The position numbers and the translations under genes are program-made. From the NCBI GenBank assembly GCA_013180625.2, contig SNVD02009164.1, forward strand, positions 1-64,000: a DNA stretch of 64,000 bases. Direction: 5' to 3'. Below the pieces are notes generated by a model. It saw nothing but the letters and a program-made list of their open reading frames with translations. It was not told the DNA's origin and made no database searches. How positions within the stretch are numbered: the first letter of the stretch is position 1; every line of letters starts with the position of its first letter. Shown one piece after another: positions 22,579 through 34,900 of this stretch. This DNA is from Boswellia sacra (Eukaryota > Streptophyta > Magnoliopsida > Sapindales > Burseraceae).

Positions 22579-23092
22579 TATGGGTGGCAATTTGGGTCAT
22601 GACACGCGAACACGACAAGAATACGACACGAACACGATACACGATTAATAAATGGGTCGGATTCGTGTTGAGGGGGTTCAACACGCTAACACGTTTAATG
22701 ACACGAATAGTTAAATATATTTTTTCTATGCTTAATATGTAAGCTCATTTAATTATATAAATTATTAACTACTTACAACATATATATTATAAAACTGAAA
22801 ATTTTATATTATAAAATAAATTAATTTATAAAATAATAAATTATAATGATTTTAATAATATTTTATACCAACAATGGTTTATATTATAAAAATAATTTTA
22901 ATTGATATAAATATATAGAATATAATATATTATGCATAACTAGGTTAAATAATTAAGTAAATTATGTGAATTAAATATTACACGATTACAACACGTGGGT
23001 AACTCGTTTAATAACCGTGTCGAATCCGTGTTTTATTTTTTGACACGAATAATTAAATGGGTGACACGACACGACACGAATTGCCACCCTTA
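22579..23092. mobile_element. Non-autonomous hAT element, 514 bp
   Basis: The left end TATGGGTGGCAATTT and the right end AATTGCCACCCTTA are inverted repeats. The 8-bp target duplication GTTGAACC is perfect (22571-22578 and 23093-23100), which is diagnostic of hAT. Both subterminal regions are dense in ACACGA/CGTGTC motifs (CACGACACGACACGAA at the right end), the pattern expected for hAT transposase binding. The 330-bp core is almost pure A/T with no coding potential. Confidence 0.92.
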
Positions 23093-23194
23093 GTTGAACC
23101 TTCCTAGACTATTAGAAGAAACTAGATTTTACTATTTTCAAAATAGCCCTTCAATTTAATTAGTTATTTTCTCTAATTTTTTTAAGGTAAGGAA

Positions 23195-24482
23195 TAGGGA
23201 TGGTAATTTGACCTACCGGTCCGGGGCCCTGGTGTAACCCGCAAAAATGGGGCAGGTCTAGGTCCAATTCGTTGGACCCGTTGACCCGCCCCGCCCGGCC
23301 CCGCAAAGTATAAGGGTTTATTAGTAAAATTTTAGAATTGTTCAAAAATTTTTGAGGCTATATTTATTAAATTTTCATGTATGTGAATTCTTTAGAACTT
23401 TACAAACAATACAAATACTTTGACAAAAGAAACATTTTAATTAATAATTAACATCTTTTAGTATATTAACATCAATTTAGCCATGTTATAATGACAAAAT
23501 AGAATATATGTATTTTATAGTAATTAAATTTTTATAATATATACAATCTTGATATAGATTATTAATTAATAATTAAATTATTACTATATTAATAACATCA
23601 TTTCCAAAATGTATACCTTTAATATAATCAATATATTATTTTCTAAATATGTAAATAGAAATACGATAAGAACAATCTTAAAACCTTGAATATATAATTT
23701 ATCTTAATTTAAATTAATTAATTAGTATATGTCAATCATGTTATTATTATTGTTAGATTGATATTAAATCAACATTATATTGAAAAATTATTTAAGTGTA
23801 TTATCAACTATTTGAAAAATTATCAATTAACTAGTTTACAAGTAATAATACATTTTTAATATTATTTCTAATAGAGTATGTAACATTATTACTAATAAAA
23901 TCAAATGGTAATTAGTGATCACTATTTTTTTAGATGATACAACTAATTTACACAATTAACATTTAGTTTGCATATTACCAATGAAAATAAAAACTTACAT
24001 AAACTTTATGGGTAATTGATTTTTTCATATAATATAAATTAATTTTAATTCTTGTAAGTTTAAATACAATCACTATTTAGCTTATACAATGTTAATATAA
24101 TAAAAATTTATACAAAGATTTTTTTATCTAATATAAATTAACTTTTTTTTAACTTTTAATGATTGCCGAATAAGTATTTGTTATGAAATATTTTATAATA
24201 TATATCATATGTATATGTATTTTATTTTAGATTAAGAATAAATTATATTTATGTTATTTTAAAATTTTATAGATATATGTATTTTTTTAATGAAGTAGAT
24301 TAAATATAAATTTTTTATAATTTTTAAATAATGGTTATAAATATTTATATTTTAGATAAAATAATTTAATAAAGACGGGGTGGGACAGGTCCGGGTCTTC
24401 TCTTTAAACAAAAAAAAAAATTCAATGGGGTGGGGATGGGTACCTGCCGCCCCGGCCCCTCCCCGCCCCATTGCCAACCCTA
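23195..24482. mobile_element. Non-autonomous hAT element, 1288 bp
   Basis: The ends are TAGGGATGGTAATTT and ATTGCCAACCCTA, flanked by a perfect 8-bp duplication GTAAGGAA (23187-23194 and 24483-24490). The terminal 100-130 bp are GC-rich, with runs such as GACCCGCCCCGCCCGGCCCC and CCGCCCCGGCCCCTCCCC, while the central kilobase is strongly A/T-rich. No transposase is encoded. It starts 95 bp after the end of the neighbouring hAT element and shares its terminal GGTGGCAAT/GATGGTAAT pattern but not its subterminal repeats. Confidence 0.92.
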
Positions 24483-24490
24483 GTAAGGAA

Positions 24491-25968
24491 ACCCTAACCT
24501 AAATCAGACTTGAAGTTTTAGATAAAATATATACTATTGAAACAATAGTCCATAAATATGAGAAAATAACCAAGTTGATTAAAAGGATTGTTTCAAAATT
24601 TAGCAAAACCATAATTTTTATAAAAATAAATAAGGTCAAATTGACTCAAAATTCAATGAAAATATTAGATTAATTAAAAGTAAAAAAATAAAACAAAATA
24701 ATAAAAATAAAAACCCTCAACTTAATCATTTCACATTACGCCCAAGAAAGTTTGACCTCAATCGAATTTTTATTATATGTTCATCAATGTCGGGTGTTAC
24801 ATACAAAAAATGTTTTGGTAGAAAGTTTATAAGGATAAATTTGAGCCCTTACGTGATAAATTAAGTTGTTAAGTCACATGATTGATCGAAAACAAATTCA
24901 CTAACCTCTATTAAGCTTTCACCATCATATGAGAGGAATCGAAAGTCACATTTTCGTCAACAACTCTTAAATTTCTAAACCTATTAGGAAAAAAAATTCC
25001 TGCCACATTTGTAAAATATATAATAATAATAATTAATTAATTAATTAAAAAAAAAGATCTCTTCGGATTATATTAGAAGCCTCTCCTAGAAGAAAGTTGT
25101 CAATTAAACAAATATCTCACGTCTGCCTTTATTTAAACCAAAATTCAGTATACATCAATAAAATATTACTTAAAAACCTTCAAAGAAAAAATGCACCTTG
25201 AACTTCCAAAGATGAGAGTGCTGTATATAATCACAGCAACAAAAAACTGAAGATTGCTCAATAAACTCCCAAACATCCACGGTGTGAGCAACAATAGCAA
25301 ATCAAAATTATGCTAGATCAAAATAATCACATAGTAGATAATCTACTAGTAGTCAAATATCTAGTTGGTAGTAATAAATTGGAGAGAGAATCTGTATGCC
25401 TCCGGGGCATGACAGACCCTATCTAAATTGCAACATTTCTACCAACTGAAACCTCAAGGTGAAACCGTGTAGATAATCTAATAGTAGTCAAATATCTAGT
25501 TGGAAGTAATAAATTGCAACATTTCTACCAACTGAAACCTAAAGGTGAACCTGTGTAGCGTGTAAAGGCAAAAACAAAGCAATTGCACATTCATTTAGGA
25601 AGAGCATCCTGATTCCTTTTGTAAAGAAACATGCATGAAGTACTTTTAAATTCACAACACAAAAAAAAAAAAAAAAAAAACCATAAAATTACCAAGAGAG
25701 TAGGCCTCATCCAAAAGAAAAATTGGCCATTTAATTTTTTATTGCTCAATTAAAATCACTTGCAAGAGAAAAAAGCGATTTTGTACATATTATTAGAGCA
25801 TCCAAAAAGATATCTAAATTGGCTAATAAACTTATGACCGAAACTCTTCCCTCTAGCCTGTTATTTCAACCATTTCTACAGTGTTAAAATGTGAAGCAAA
25901 GAAATTTGTTGAATAAAACAGCGAGAAAAACAGAACAACACCTTCCTGTGTCTACCATTTCGTTTGCT
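24491..25968. other. Downstream flank of the REC3-like gene
   Basis: This AT-rich DNA has no independent gene. Within it, a block containing AGTAGTCAAATATCTAGTTGG with GTAATAAATTG occurs at about 25345 and again at 25482. ATTTCTACCAACTGAAACCT also occurs twice (about 25434 and 25522), giving two partial direct copies of roughly 100-130 bp. A poly(A) run of about 20 lies at 25661. Part of this stretch is probably the 3' untranslated region of the minus-strand gene. Confidence 0.6.
25738..25743 (-). promoter_or_regulatory. Candidate poly(A) signal of the REC3-like gene
   Basis: On the minus strand this reads AATAAA, 226 bp beyond the TAG stop codon, followed by T-rich and A-rich sequence. It is the nearest perfect AATAAA that I noticed. 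Plant polyadenylation signals are loose, so the assignment is tentative. Confidence 0.3.
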
Positions 25969-28900
25969 CTAAGTGCAGATTGATTGTTGATTGTACAGCT
26001 CAGTTACCCCGTTAGGCAACTGCTGTCCTTTTCTTCTACGCTTCCTGACAACTATAAATCCTTCACCATCCCCACTTTTTCTGTTTACATCTTTTGCTTT
26101 TGCTTGTTCTTCATGATTGGGCTGAGAGGGTAAGTCTGTGTTGCCCTTTTCATTCCCATAAAGAATTTTTATGATCGCCTTGTCGTTTGCAATTGCATCT
26201 GAAGAATTTCCCAAATGCTCAAACTTCTCATTACCTACAGATTCACTTGGAGCATCCATATTATGCTGGACTGACTTTACAATAAAGCTAAGCAGTATCT
26301 GCCTCGCCAGCTCTGACTTCTCAGCCGCTGAACTACTCTTTCTTGAAGTATTATCCTTGGCTAATGATATTTTATCAAGTTTCTCATCTTCTGCCTCACT
26401 TGTTTCTTGCGAAGAGTTTGACTCATTCGAAACATTTGAACCCACATTTCCGAAATTTGTCTGCCAACCCCTCCTCGGAACAAACTCAGGTGCATGTGGG
26501 TTCATAATCCTTGCAGACCCAAATCCATTTCTCCCCATAATGGGAGTATGGTATTTTGGAAAACCACGTTTCATAAAATGAGAATGATTGGTTCTATAAT
26601 AAAGAGGTGATCTAGGCCCACAAGGAACTCTTGCAGCAGCCGGAGGTCCAGCTGCCTCTGCAAGCATTCCTTGACTAGTTCTTACATCATAAATACTTGT
26701 GACAGCTACGGAGTTTAGTGCGTGACTCATTGAGAGAGCTCCTGGATTGAAAGGTTCAGCTGCTGCTGAAAGCTTACTCCCATTTTTTTCTATAGGTTTT
26801 TCCCGGTTAGAAGAGGAAGGAACTTCATCAGGTTCTGCAGCAGTACTTTCTGATTGAGTAACACTTTCTTGAATTTCTTCTGTTTGACCATCATTCAGTG
26901 CATCCTCAACCAGAGAAATATTCTTTGCCCCTTCCTTTGCTATCTCAGGTGCAACCTCAGACATCTGGGTTTCAGTTCTTATCTCACATACTTCTCCTTT
27001 GTCCAGTAATGGCTTTAGAATCGTACCTGGGGGTGCCACGGCTACTTCTTTGTATGACAGTGACTTGGACGCCATGGTAGTGAGATTTGCTGGACTTGTT
27101 AATGCTTTGGAAACGGAAACTTTTCCCTGCAGTTTAGCTGAATCCTTCATTTTTGACGATTCAGTTGCTATGGTCCTTGGAGTTTTTCTCTGTGGTGGTG
27201 ATATGATTTCCTGCCTATTGCTTCTTTCTCGAAGATTTGAATTTACATTTAGCTTTGCAAGAACTGGTCGCCTCCAACTAAACTTTCGGCCAGCTGCATT
27301 TCCTGACCTCCCTTTTGGATTTGCCTCTTGCCACCCCTCATCTGAAGTTGTTTCCTCAACAACTTCACCTGAAATTGTTTGTCTGTATCTAGTAATATCA
27401 TCCTTCCCTTCTGGCTCTTCAGGATGGCTTTTGCTTACCATTACTTCTGCTGTTTTGCTTTCTGCATTAGCCATATTGTTTTCAACTCCATCATGGAGCA
27501 TGGCATCTTGAACTATCACATCATGATGTGCTTCATGCGTCTTCTCACTATTCTGCGCTAACTGAAAATTTTAAAGAAAGGCAATTTAAGTATAAAAAAC
27601 ATCAAACATTCAGCAGCATTGAAAGAATTCATAGTTAATATCATCATATTATTTTACACTAATAAGTAATGAAAATAAACTCTCTGAGAGTCAAGAAAAT
27701 AGACAAATTTGAACAGGAGCTGTGTGTGAGAACACTGGGAACTTGATTTGGCTCAATAACTGGAGGTAACATTCTAAAGTTATAATGGTGGACAAATGTC
27801 CATTTGAGAATTTAGCTGATATCTACAGTCTGTCAAGCTCATGCCACTCTTTTGTCTTTTCGCACAAAAGGTTTTCTCACAAGATGGCAAAGCAAACTAA
27901 TGCACCAGGCTTCAAAATGTCAACAAGGCAAATTATGTATCTAGTCTCGTAATCTCAAATAACGCAAGATCAGTTTTGTTTTATCAAGGCCTCCAAAATG
28001 ACGTTAGAATTCAGAAAGAACTCTATTAAGCACTCAAAAGGTTTTTACAGTGTCATTGATCAATTATGGTCAATAAGATAAAATAACTTCATTTACTATA
28101 TAGAAAGGTTAGATCTATCATACCCTTCTATTGCACGTGAAACTTTTTGTCTCTTCATATATACTCCAGGTTCACTCATCAGTCTGCTCATTTTAAATTG
28201 GAATAAGATCTAACAGCCATCTACCATACTTCATAAAGTTTAAATCAGCTGCCCCATCTTTGTTCTTAAAGAGAGGCACTTCAAAATACTCTAAAATAAA
28301 TGGTATCTAGTCCTCAATTTATTATTTTGGCTTGGCTCTCAGAATGCTTTTTATTGAGATCCAGTATTCATACTTTGCAGTTTTCACTAAGTCACCAAGA
28401 GCTGATTTCATTTCAAAATCACTGGACCTTCACATCTTGCAACAACACCAAGGAAGTATAAGCTCAATGTTAAGAACTGATTATCAATCCCTGAAAGATT
28501 TTAGTTTTTAAGCCTCAAGATACGGTAAACCAGAAAGTCAGTGATTCTATCGCTCAATTGGAATCACATCCTTCAAATTTGTCAACTTTTGGTCAATATG
28601 CTATTGCTGAATTAGAAAACAATTTTATTCCAGATTTTGTACACTAACTTCTATGCTCAAGCTATTTTTCCACTATGTACTGATGTCAAAAGAATGAAAG
28701 TGGCCAGATAAAAGTTTTCAAAATTTCAAGGGAAATAAGATGCTAATGTCCTTCATTGATTCTTTCTCCAATAATCGTCAGCTTTGCACTTGCCTCTTGC
28801 TTGCTTCTATCACTTCTAATCATTACTATCACAGTACATTAAATAAAGAGAGAGTACTATCCCACAAAAGTTACATGTCGGTTGCACAGATGCAGGATTT

Positions 28901-31900
28901 ACTCGAGTATTCAAATAAATGAGAAAACTATCTGCAACCAGCAGAGTGTACTCTAAGCCAAAGCCTTAAAGTATTCAATTGAAGCATCCAATTATAATTT
29001 AACTAACATGACAGGAAAAAGGGGAAAAAAAAAGAAAGAAAGAAAAAAAAGCCAAAACAAAAACAAAAACAAACAATAATAATAATAAAACAAAACAAAA
29101 CACAAAACTAGCAAAACACATAACAAATATCTATCTACTACCTTTGCACGCCGTTTCCTCTGTGCTTCACTTCCTTTAGAATCTTGATCAGGACTTATGT
29201 AATCCAGGAGATCTGATACACTGCAAAAGGGGTCACAGGTCTTGGTGCCACAATGAAAATAAAAAACAATGTAAAAATAAGTAATATGGGAATACCCTAT
29301 CAATACCTCAGGTGACCTTTACTAGCAATAGAAGCATCAGGTTTCGGAGTTCCATTTCGTGCCGCTTCTTGCTGCTCTAGAGCTTTTGATTCAAAATATT
29401 CAAGCCATGCAGCAGCATCCTGCAAAAGGAATTGCAGCCCATTAGGAATATGAAATTGAAGCATTCTCTTAGGAATTTACAACTAACATATGTCCCCACT
29501 TCAATTATAGCATATCAGTTATCCCCTTTCTTAAATATTTCCAACCAGAGAGAAGCCATCTGGCCTAACTTAATAAAATAAACAATAAAAATATTTTCAA
29601 TGCGGTCACCTGAGTACGCAGGTCTTCTGTTCCAAGTTTTGCTTGCAGTATTGTAAGTGTAGTTTGCTCATGTTGTACACTTAATGAATATGCTTCCATC
29701 AATGAAAGAGCTATGGCTATAGCATGATAGCTTGCAGCGGTCTGCAGGATGAGAAACCAATAAAATGCCAACTTACGGAGAGTTACAGAAACGCAAAAAT
29801 GGCAGACAGATAAAAGTATACAACAGATAAAGTATACGAACAATACATGTATATGTAGGATTCATTTTTACAGAAATTGTGACAAAATTTTTTAACCATC
29901 AAATTAATACACGTTAAATGATTAAAATCACATTTAATGCACATCATTTCCAAGGATCATTAATTTAACATATTACACAACCTGAGGAATCAAAATTACC
30001 CAACGGTTCAACAATTGTTTCACAATTGTGGAAACATGAGTAAAATTGACCTTGTCGTATACCATATATATGCAGGCGAAATTAAAAAAAAAAAAAAGGG
30101 AGGGCGGGGGGTGGTGGGGGTGGGTGGGGTGTGCGGGGAAGGGAGATGTAAAGACCTGTATATGGTCAGCTCCTAATAATCTTTGGTTGCATTTAAGCGC
30201 TTCGTGCAGATATCTAAGAGAAACATTAACATTTCCCATGCCCTCTTCCATCATAGCCACATTTATATATGTTGCTGCAGTATTCGGATGTGAAAGTCCA
30301 CAAGTAAAATGCAAAAGGAATAAAGCGCGGTTTACATATCTGCCAGAAATGCAATAATGTGATCAAGAAAAAGACAGAAAAAATAATCAAATAATTGATT
30401 AATACTAACAACAAAAACAATAATAACAACCTACACAAAATTGTATAAGAAGATTAGTCAAGGGAAGATTCAGTAGGAAAGAAGAAAGTTACTTCAGGAC
30501 GTAAATCAAGTACAAGCCAAACAACTGGCTTTCACTTACTTCAGAGCCAATTCAATGTGTTGAAGGCGATAATAAAAAACTGAAAGGTCCCCATAGCTTT
30601 TCATTGTATCTGGATGGTCAAGACCAAGTTCTCTCTCATTAATATCCAACGCCTTCTGCTGATATATAGTTGCCTAAAAAGAAGAAAGAAACAAATTTTG
30701 AGTGAAAAAAAAATGACATCTGAATTGTTTTATGCCAAACCATTCAAATCCCTCGTTCCGGTAAACTGACGAATTGCTAATGCATTATTGACTCAATAGT
30801 CTTTAAGCAAAAGGAGGAATTAATAAAGTTTGACTTGAATTACAAAGTAAAAGCCCAACAGCTGAGAAGATAATGATACCTGATTAAAATCTCCAGTATG
30901 GTAGAGAACTACCGCTAGAAGACTGTAAGCACTGGCAGTCGTACGATGATAGGGACCACATACAGCTATCATCTTTGATAATGCCTTAAAACGCAAGTAA
31001 TACATGAAATTAGATAAATTAAAGTCCTACCGCATAAAGAATTAGTGTGGTTATATTGTTTGGATTAGGGAGTTTTACCTTTGTTCCATAATTGACAGCA
31101 TCCTCTAGTTTTCCTTTGTCAAGAGCTATTTTGGATGACTCTAATAAAGTCCTTCCATCCGCTGAAGTGCATCCTACATGCTGTAGAATGACACCAAAAT
31201 ATAGCACATTAAGTTATTAAACAGCTGGCTCATCGAGTGGGTAAAAAATAAATCAAAAACAGACTCTAAAAGATAGAGTGAAAGTCCCCACCTTGCATAT
31301 TGGAACCATGCTGATTATATCCTTTCTGCTGAAGGGGTTTGGACATTCCATATCATAATCTCTTGGAACCAACTCTAAACCAATCTGGGTAAATAATTCA
31401 AGTGAAATTCAAGCTTTCAAACACAGCAACAGCCAAAACATATAAAATCAATGGTACATTACCTTATGGCAAAGCCCACGGAGAATTGAAATCTTTCTCA
31501 AATGCTGAAACTCGTCTTTCAGAGACCAACCAAATCTTCTACAAAGAAATCTTCTTAACCAATGCAATTTGAGAACATGGTCTTCATTCAAACTTTGCTC
31601 ATCTCCCATCCCACAGCTGCCCAGTAAGAAATTTAGGGATGAAGCTATAGCGGCAGATAGGTCCACGAAATTGTCAACAGATGCGACAACTGCTTTAAGT
31701 ACATGCTTGAAAGCTCGAGTAACCATCTCATGAATACAAAGTGATTGGATATGAGGTAGCTTCTCTGCCAGTTCAACCTGATTCATATAATGGGGATTAC
31801 AGCCAACAAAAAGAATATCATGCCTTTTGAGTATAAGTCAATTTCCCAACAAATGGTGTGTCATACGGTACCATATAACAACTACAAAAATTCAAAGTCA

Positions 31901-34900
31901 TGGCAGAGTTGAACAATGCCAAATATTTCACTTGTAGTATGATTCTGAAAAGGAACAATAATACTACAGTAGAAAGATATTATGAATGTGTGAGGGTGGG
32001 TGGGTGGGTGTGTTTCAAGAGAAAAAAGAGATCTTTTCCTCACCACACGACCTAAAGAGCGCATTTGTAATCCCCTTAAATGCATAAAGTCAGTTAGTGT
32101 GCGGCCATCAACTGGAGAAAGTTCAAGTGATCCAAAGTCTGTTACCTATATATACAGTATAAAAGTAAGTTCATATACGTTGCACAACCAATGGTAAAAT
32201 ATTTTGCCAAAAGAACTAGATAAGATCAATGGTACCAGCTTTGGTAATGCCACTTCATCATAAAATTTGTATGCCATTTTCATAAGCTCATCCACTGCCT
32301 GTTGCAATAAGTTAACTCAAACAGTTATTCCAGAGGAGAGAAGAAAGAATATTGGCACCACAATACTAAAAACCACAGGAGTATAAAAAGGAAAAAAAAA
32401 AAGAGAAGCACTAGCATTAACACATGTACCACAAAATATGTAATTTAGTTTTTAGTGTGAAATGTAAAACATATTTAACAGTAATTTGGAAACCTTTAAA
32501 TGGAGACCAGTTCCAGTTTCTTTCAAACGCATGAAGGCTTCTCCAGAAATTAGTTTCTTCAGTTCAATCTCACTATTGAGCTCGCCATTGTTCTGTTCTC
32601 CAACATTAGTTCCCGCATTCATGCTGCATGGTCCAGTATCATTTCCTTCTTTCTCATTAGTGCTACCTAAACTATTAGGGTTGTTATCCCTCTTTTTCAA
32701 AAATTTAAATTGCTTTCCAAGACCTTTGACAGTATGCTCAGTCTCATTATCGATCCCAGATCTCCTAGAATCCAGATCTCTTGGAGTTTCCTGTTTTTGT
32801 AGATGTTGTACCCAACAAGAACCAAGTTCCCATCTCATAGATCTTTCAGAAGCAGCTGGCTCCTCCTCTAACTTGGTTAAACTTTGTTTAATAACTCCTC
32901 GAACAAGACTTTTGAAAGCTTCTGAATCATCCAAATTGTACTGAGGTGACTGCCCTCCTAGAGGTGATTCAGCAGTGAAAGATTTGTGTAGCAAAACCCT
33001 TAAGCTGCAAATTTATTTATCCTCGTCAGAACAAAGTACATGAAGAAAGGCATTACAAGTGCATGTAACATACGTACATTTCTGTAAACAAAATCTTATA
33101 CTTTCTAAAACAGTACATTCCAAAAATTGAATGACCTATTTCAGCAACTTAGCATTTGTCTCACAATGCATATTTCTCATTTCTTCTTTTTATGAACTTT
33201 TATCAGCAATGTTTGTAGGTCTCTTGTAAATAAAATGACTTAAAATACTTATCTGGGCAAAGAAAAATTACTAACAAGAGACATTTTATTTTTTTCATTT
33301 TCAGTTTTTTGGCTCATGCCCTGGTTACTTTTCGACCATCTAACAAAAAAATATCGGATAACAATGCACCAGTTTTCCTTTCAGATTTTTTTGGCAGGGC
33401 TCACAGAGTTGTGGATGGTTTAGCTAACTTAGGGCTAAAGTAGACTGCCATGCAATGATATTTCCTGAGCTTATAATTATAGCTTTTGTGATTTCTTTTC
33501 AGTTTGTATTGCATTTATTCATGCGGTTTTTCTTTTTCCTAATTATTTGAACAAAAGCTCCAATGCAGTAAGACTTATTACATCTCCCCTGACTAGCTGT
33601 TATCCATTGGATTTCATCTAATAAATTCTCTTATGCTGTTGAGATTCTTAGAAAGAGAAAAAAAAGTAAAATAACAAAATAAACTGTCATTTAATTAGGT
33701 TATAACTAAGGTGGTCCACTACCATGGACCAATTTTAAAGGAGCAAAAAGCGATTTTCCAGTCTACATTGTGCTTTTAGCAGAATGGATACTTCTATTTT
33801 CTAACATGAAACCAGCACTTTTTTCTTTGTTTTATTTATCAAACTTACTGCTGCAAGACAACCTGAGTTCGAATTTCTCAGATGAAATCCCCCTTTCAAA
33901 AGGTTGGACTACATCCCCTCTTAAAATAGAGAAGAGGTGCTTTCCTTTCAATACAGGATCCCAAACACCAGCAATCAAACCTTTCAGGACCTTTCTGTCC
34001 AGTTTAAACTGGAAACTTTTCATATCATGAATAAATGCGATAGACAACTAAACAGTATAGCTCACACCAACTTGTATCAAGAAACTAATTTTTCACACTA
34101 AACTAGTACATATTGCTAAATGCAAGAAACAGCCAATTGTTCATACTAGAAGACAGCATTGTGTTATAATTCAAACCTGTGAATATTAAGAGCATTAGCT
34201 CCTCCATCGTTTTGATCAGAAATTTTGATGTCTTGTGCATCAAACTTTTCCTTCTTCACATCACCAACAACTTTTACTACTGCAGTGTATCCACAATGTC
34301 TTACAATGACGACACCCAAAGAGGAAGTATCCTGCCAAATACAATATTTTTCCAGTGCACTTTATCATAAATCTTTACTAAAAATTCAATCATACGTTAG
34401 GATCAATTGCATCATTTTTTTTATACAAATTTTTGTGTCATTAGATCAAATACACAACACAAAACAAACAGAAAATCAAAGAGGATGTGGATTAAAAAAG
34501 TAAAAAGGAGCTGCCATCATGTCATTTAAAGAGAATAGAGACCTTAATTAAACAGACTGGCAAGAGTAGGCTTATTTTTTACTGCCTGACAATAGTTAGG
34601 TTTAAAACTAAGTTAAGAACCAGAGGAAGAGCCAAAATTTGACTGTTTATGAGATACTCATATATATATATATATAGTGAGAGAGAGGGAAGGATATAGG
34701 TAAAAATAGCACTATATCCTGCTACCATATATTTAATTTCACATTCAATCAGTTTTTCATACCATGCTTTTCGGCATGCATATAAGAAGTAAGCAGCAAA
34801 TGTACTTACATGAACAACTACACTCTCATCAGAAGTAACCCCTTTAAGTAAATTCCTTCTTGCAATTCCTTCAGCAGATATGTCATATGATTGATTGCCA

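Noticed and set aside
26171..27511. Plus-strand open frames of 136 and 170 codons
   Set aside because: They lie antisense to the last exon of the REC3-like gene and show only shadow composition.
33770..34047. Open frames and a GAGTTCGAATTTC box in the REC3 intron between exons 10 and 11
   Set aside because: The box resembles a pol III B box, but I found no matching A box, tail or duplication, and the frames lack family features.
34661..34677. Short (AT)n run in a REC3 intron
   Set aside because: Too short and common to be informative; the splice sites nearby are intact without it.
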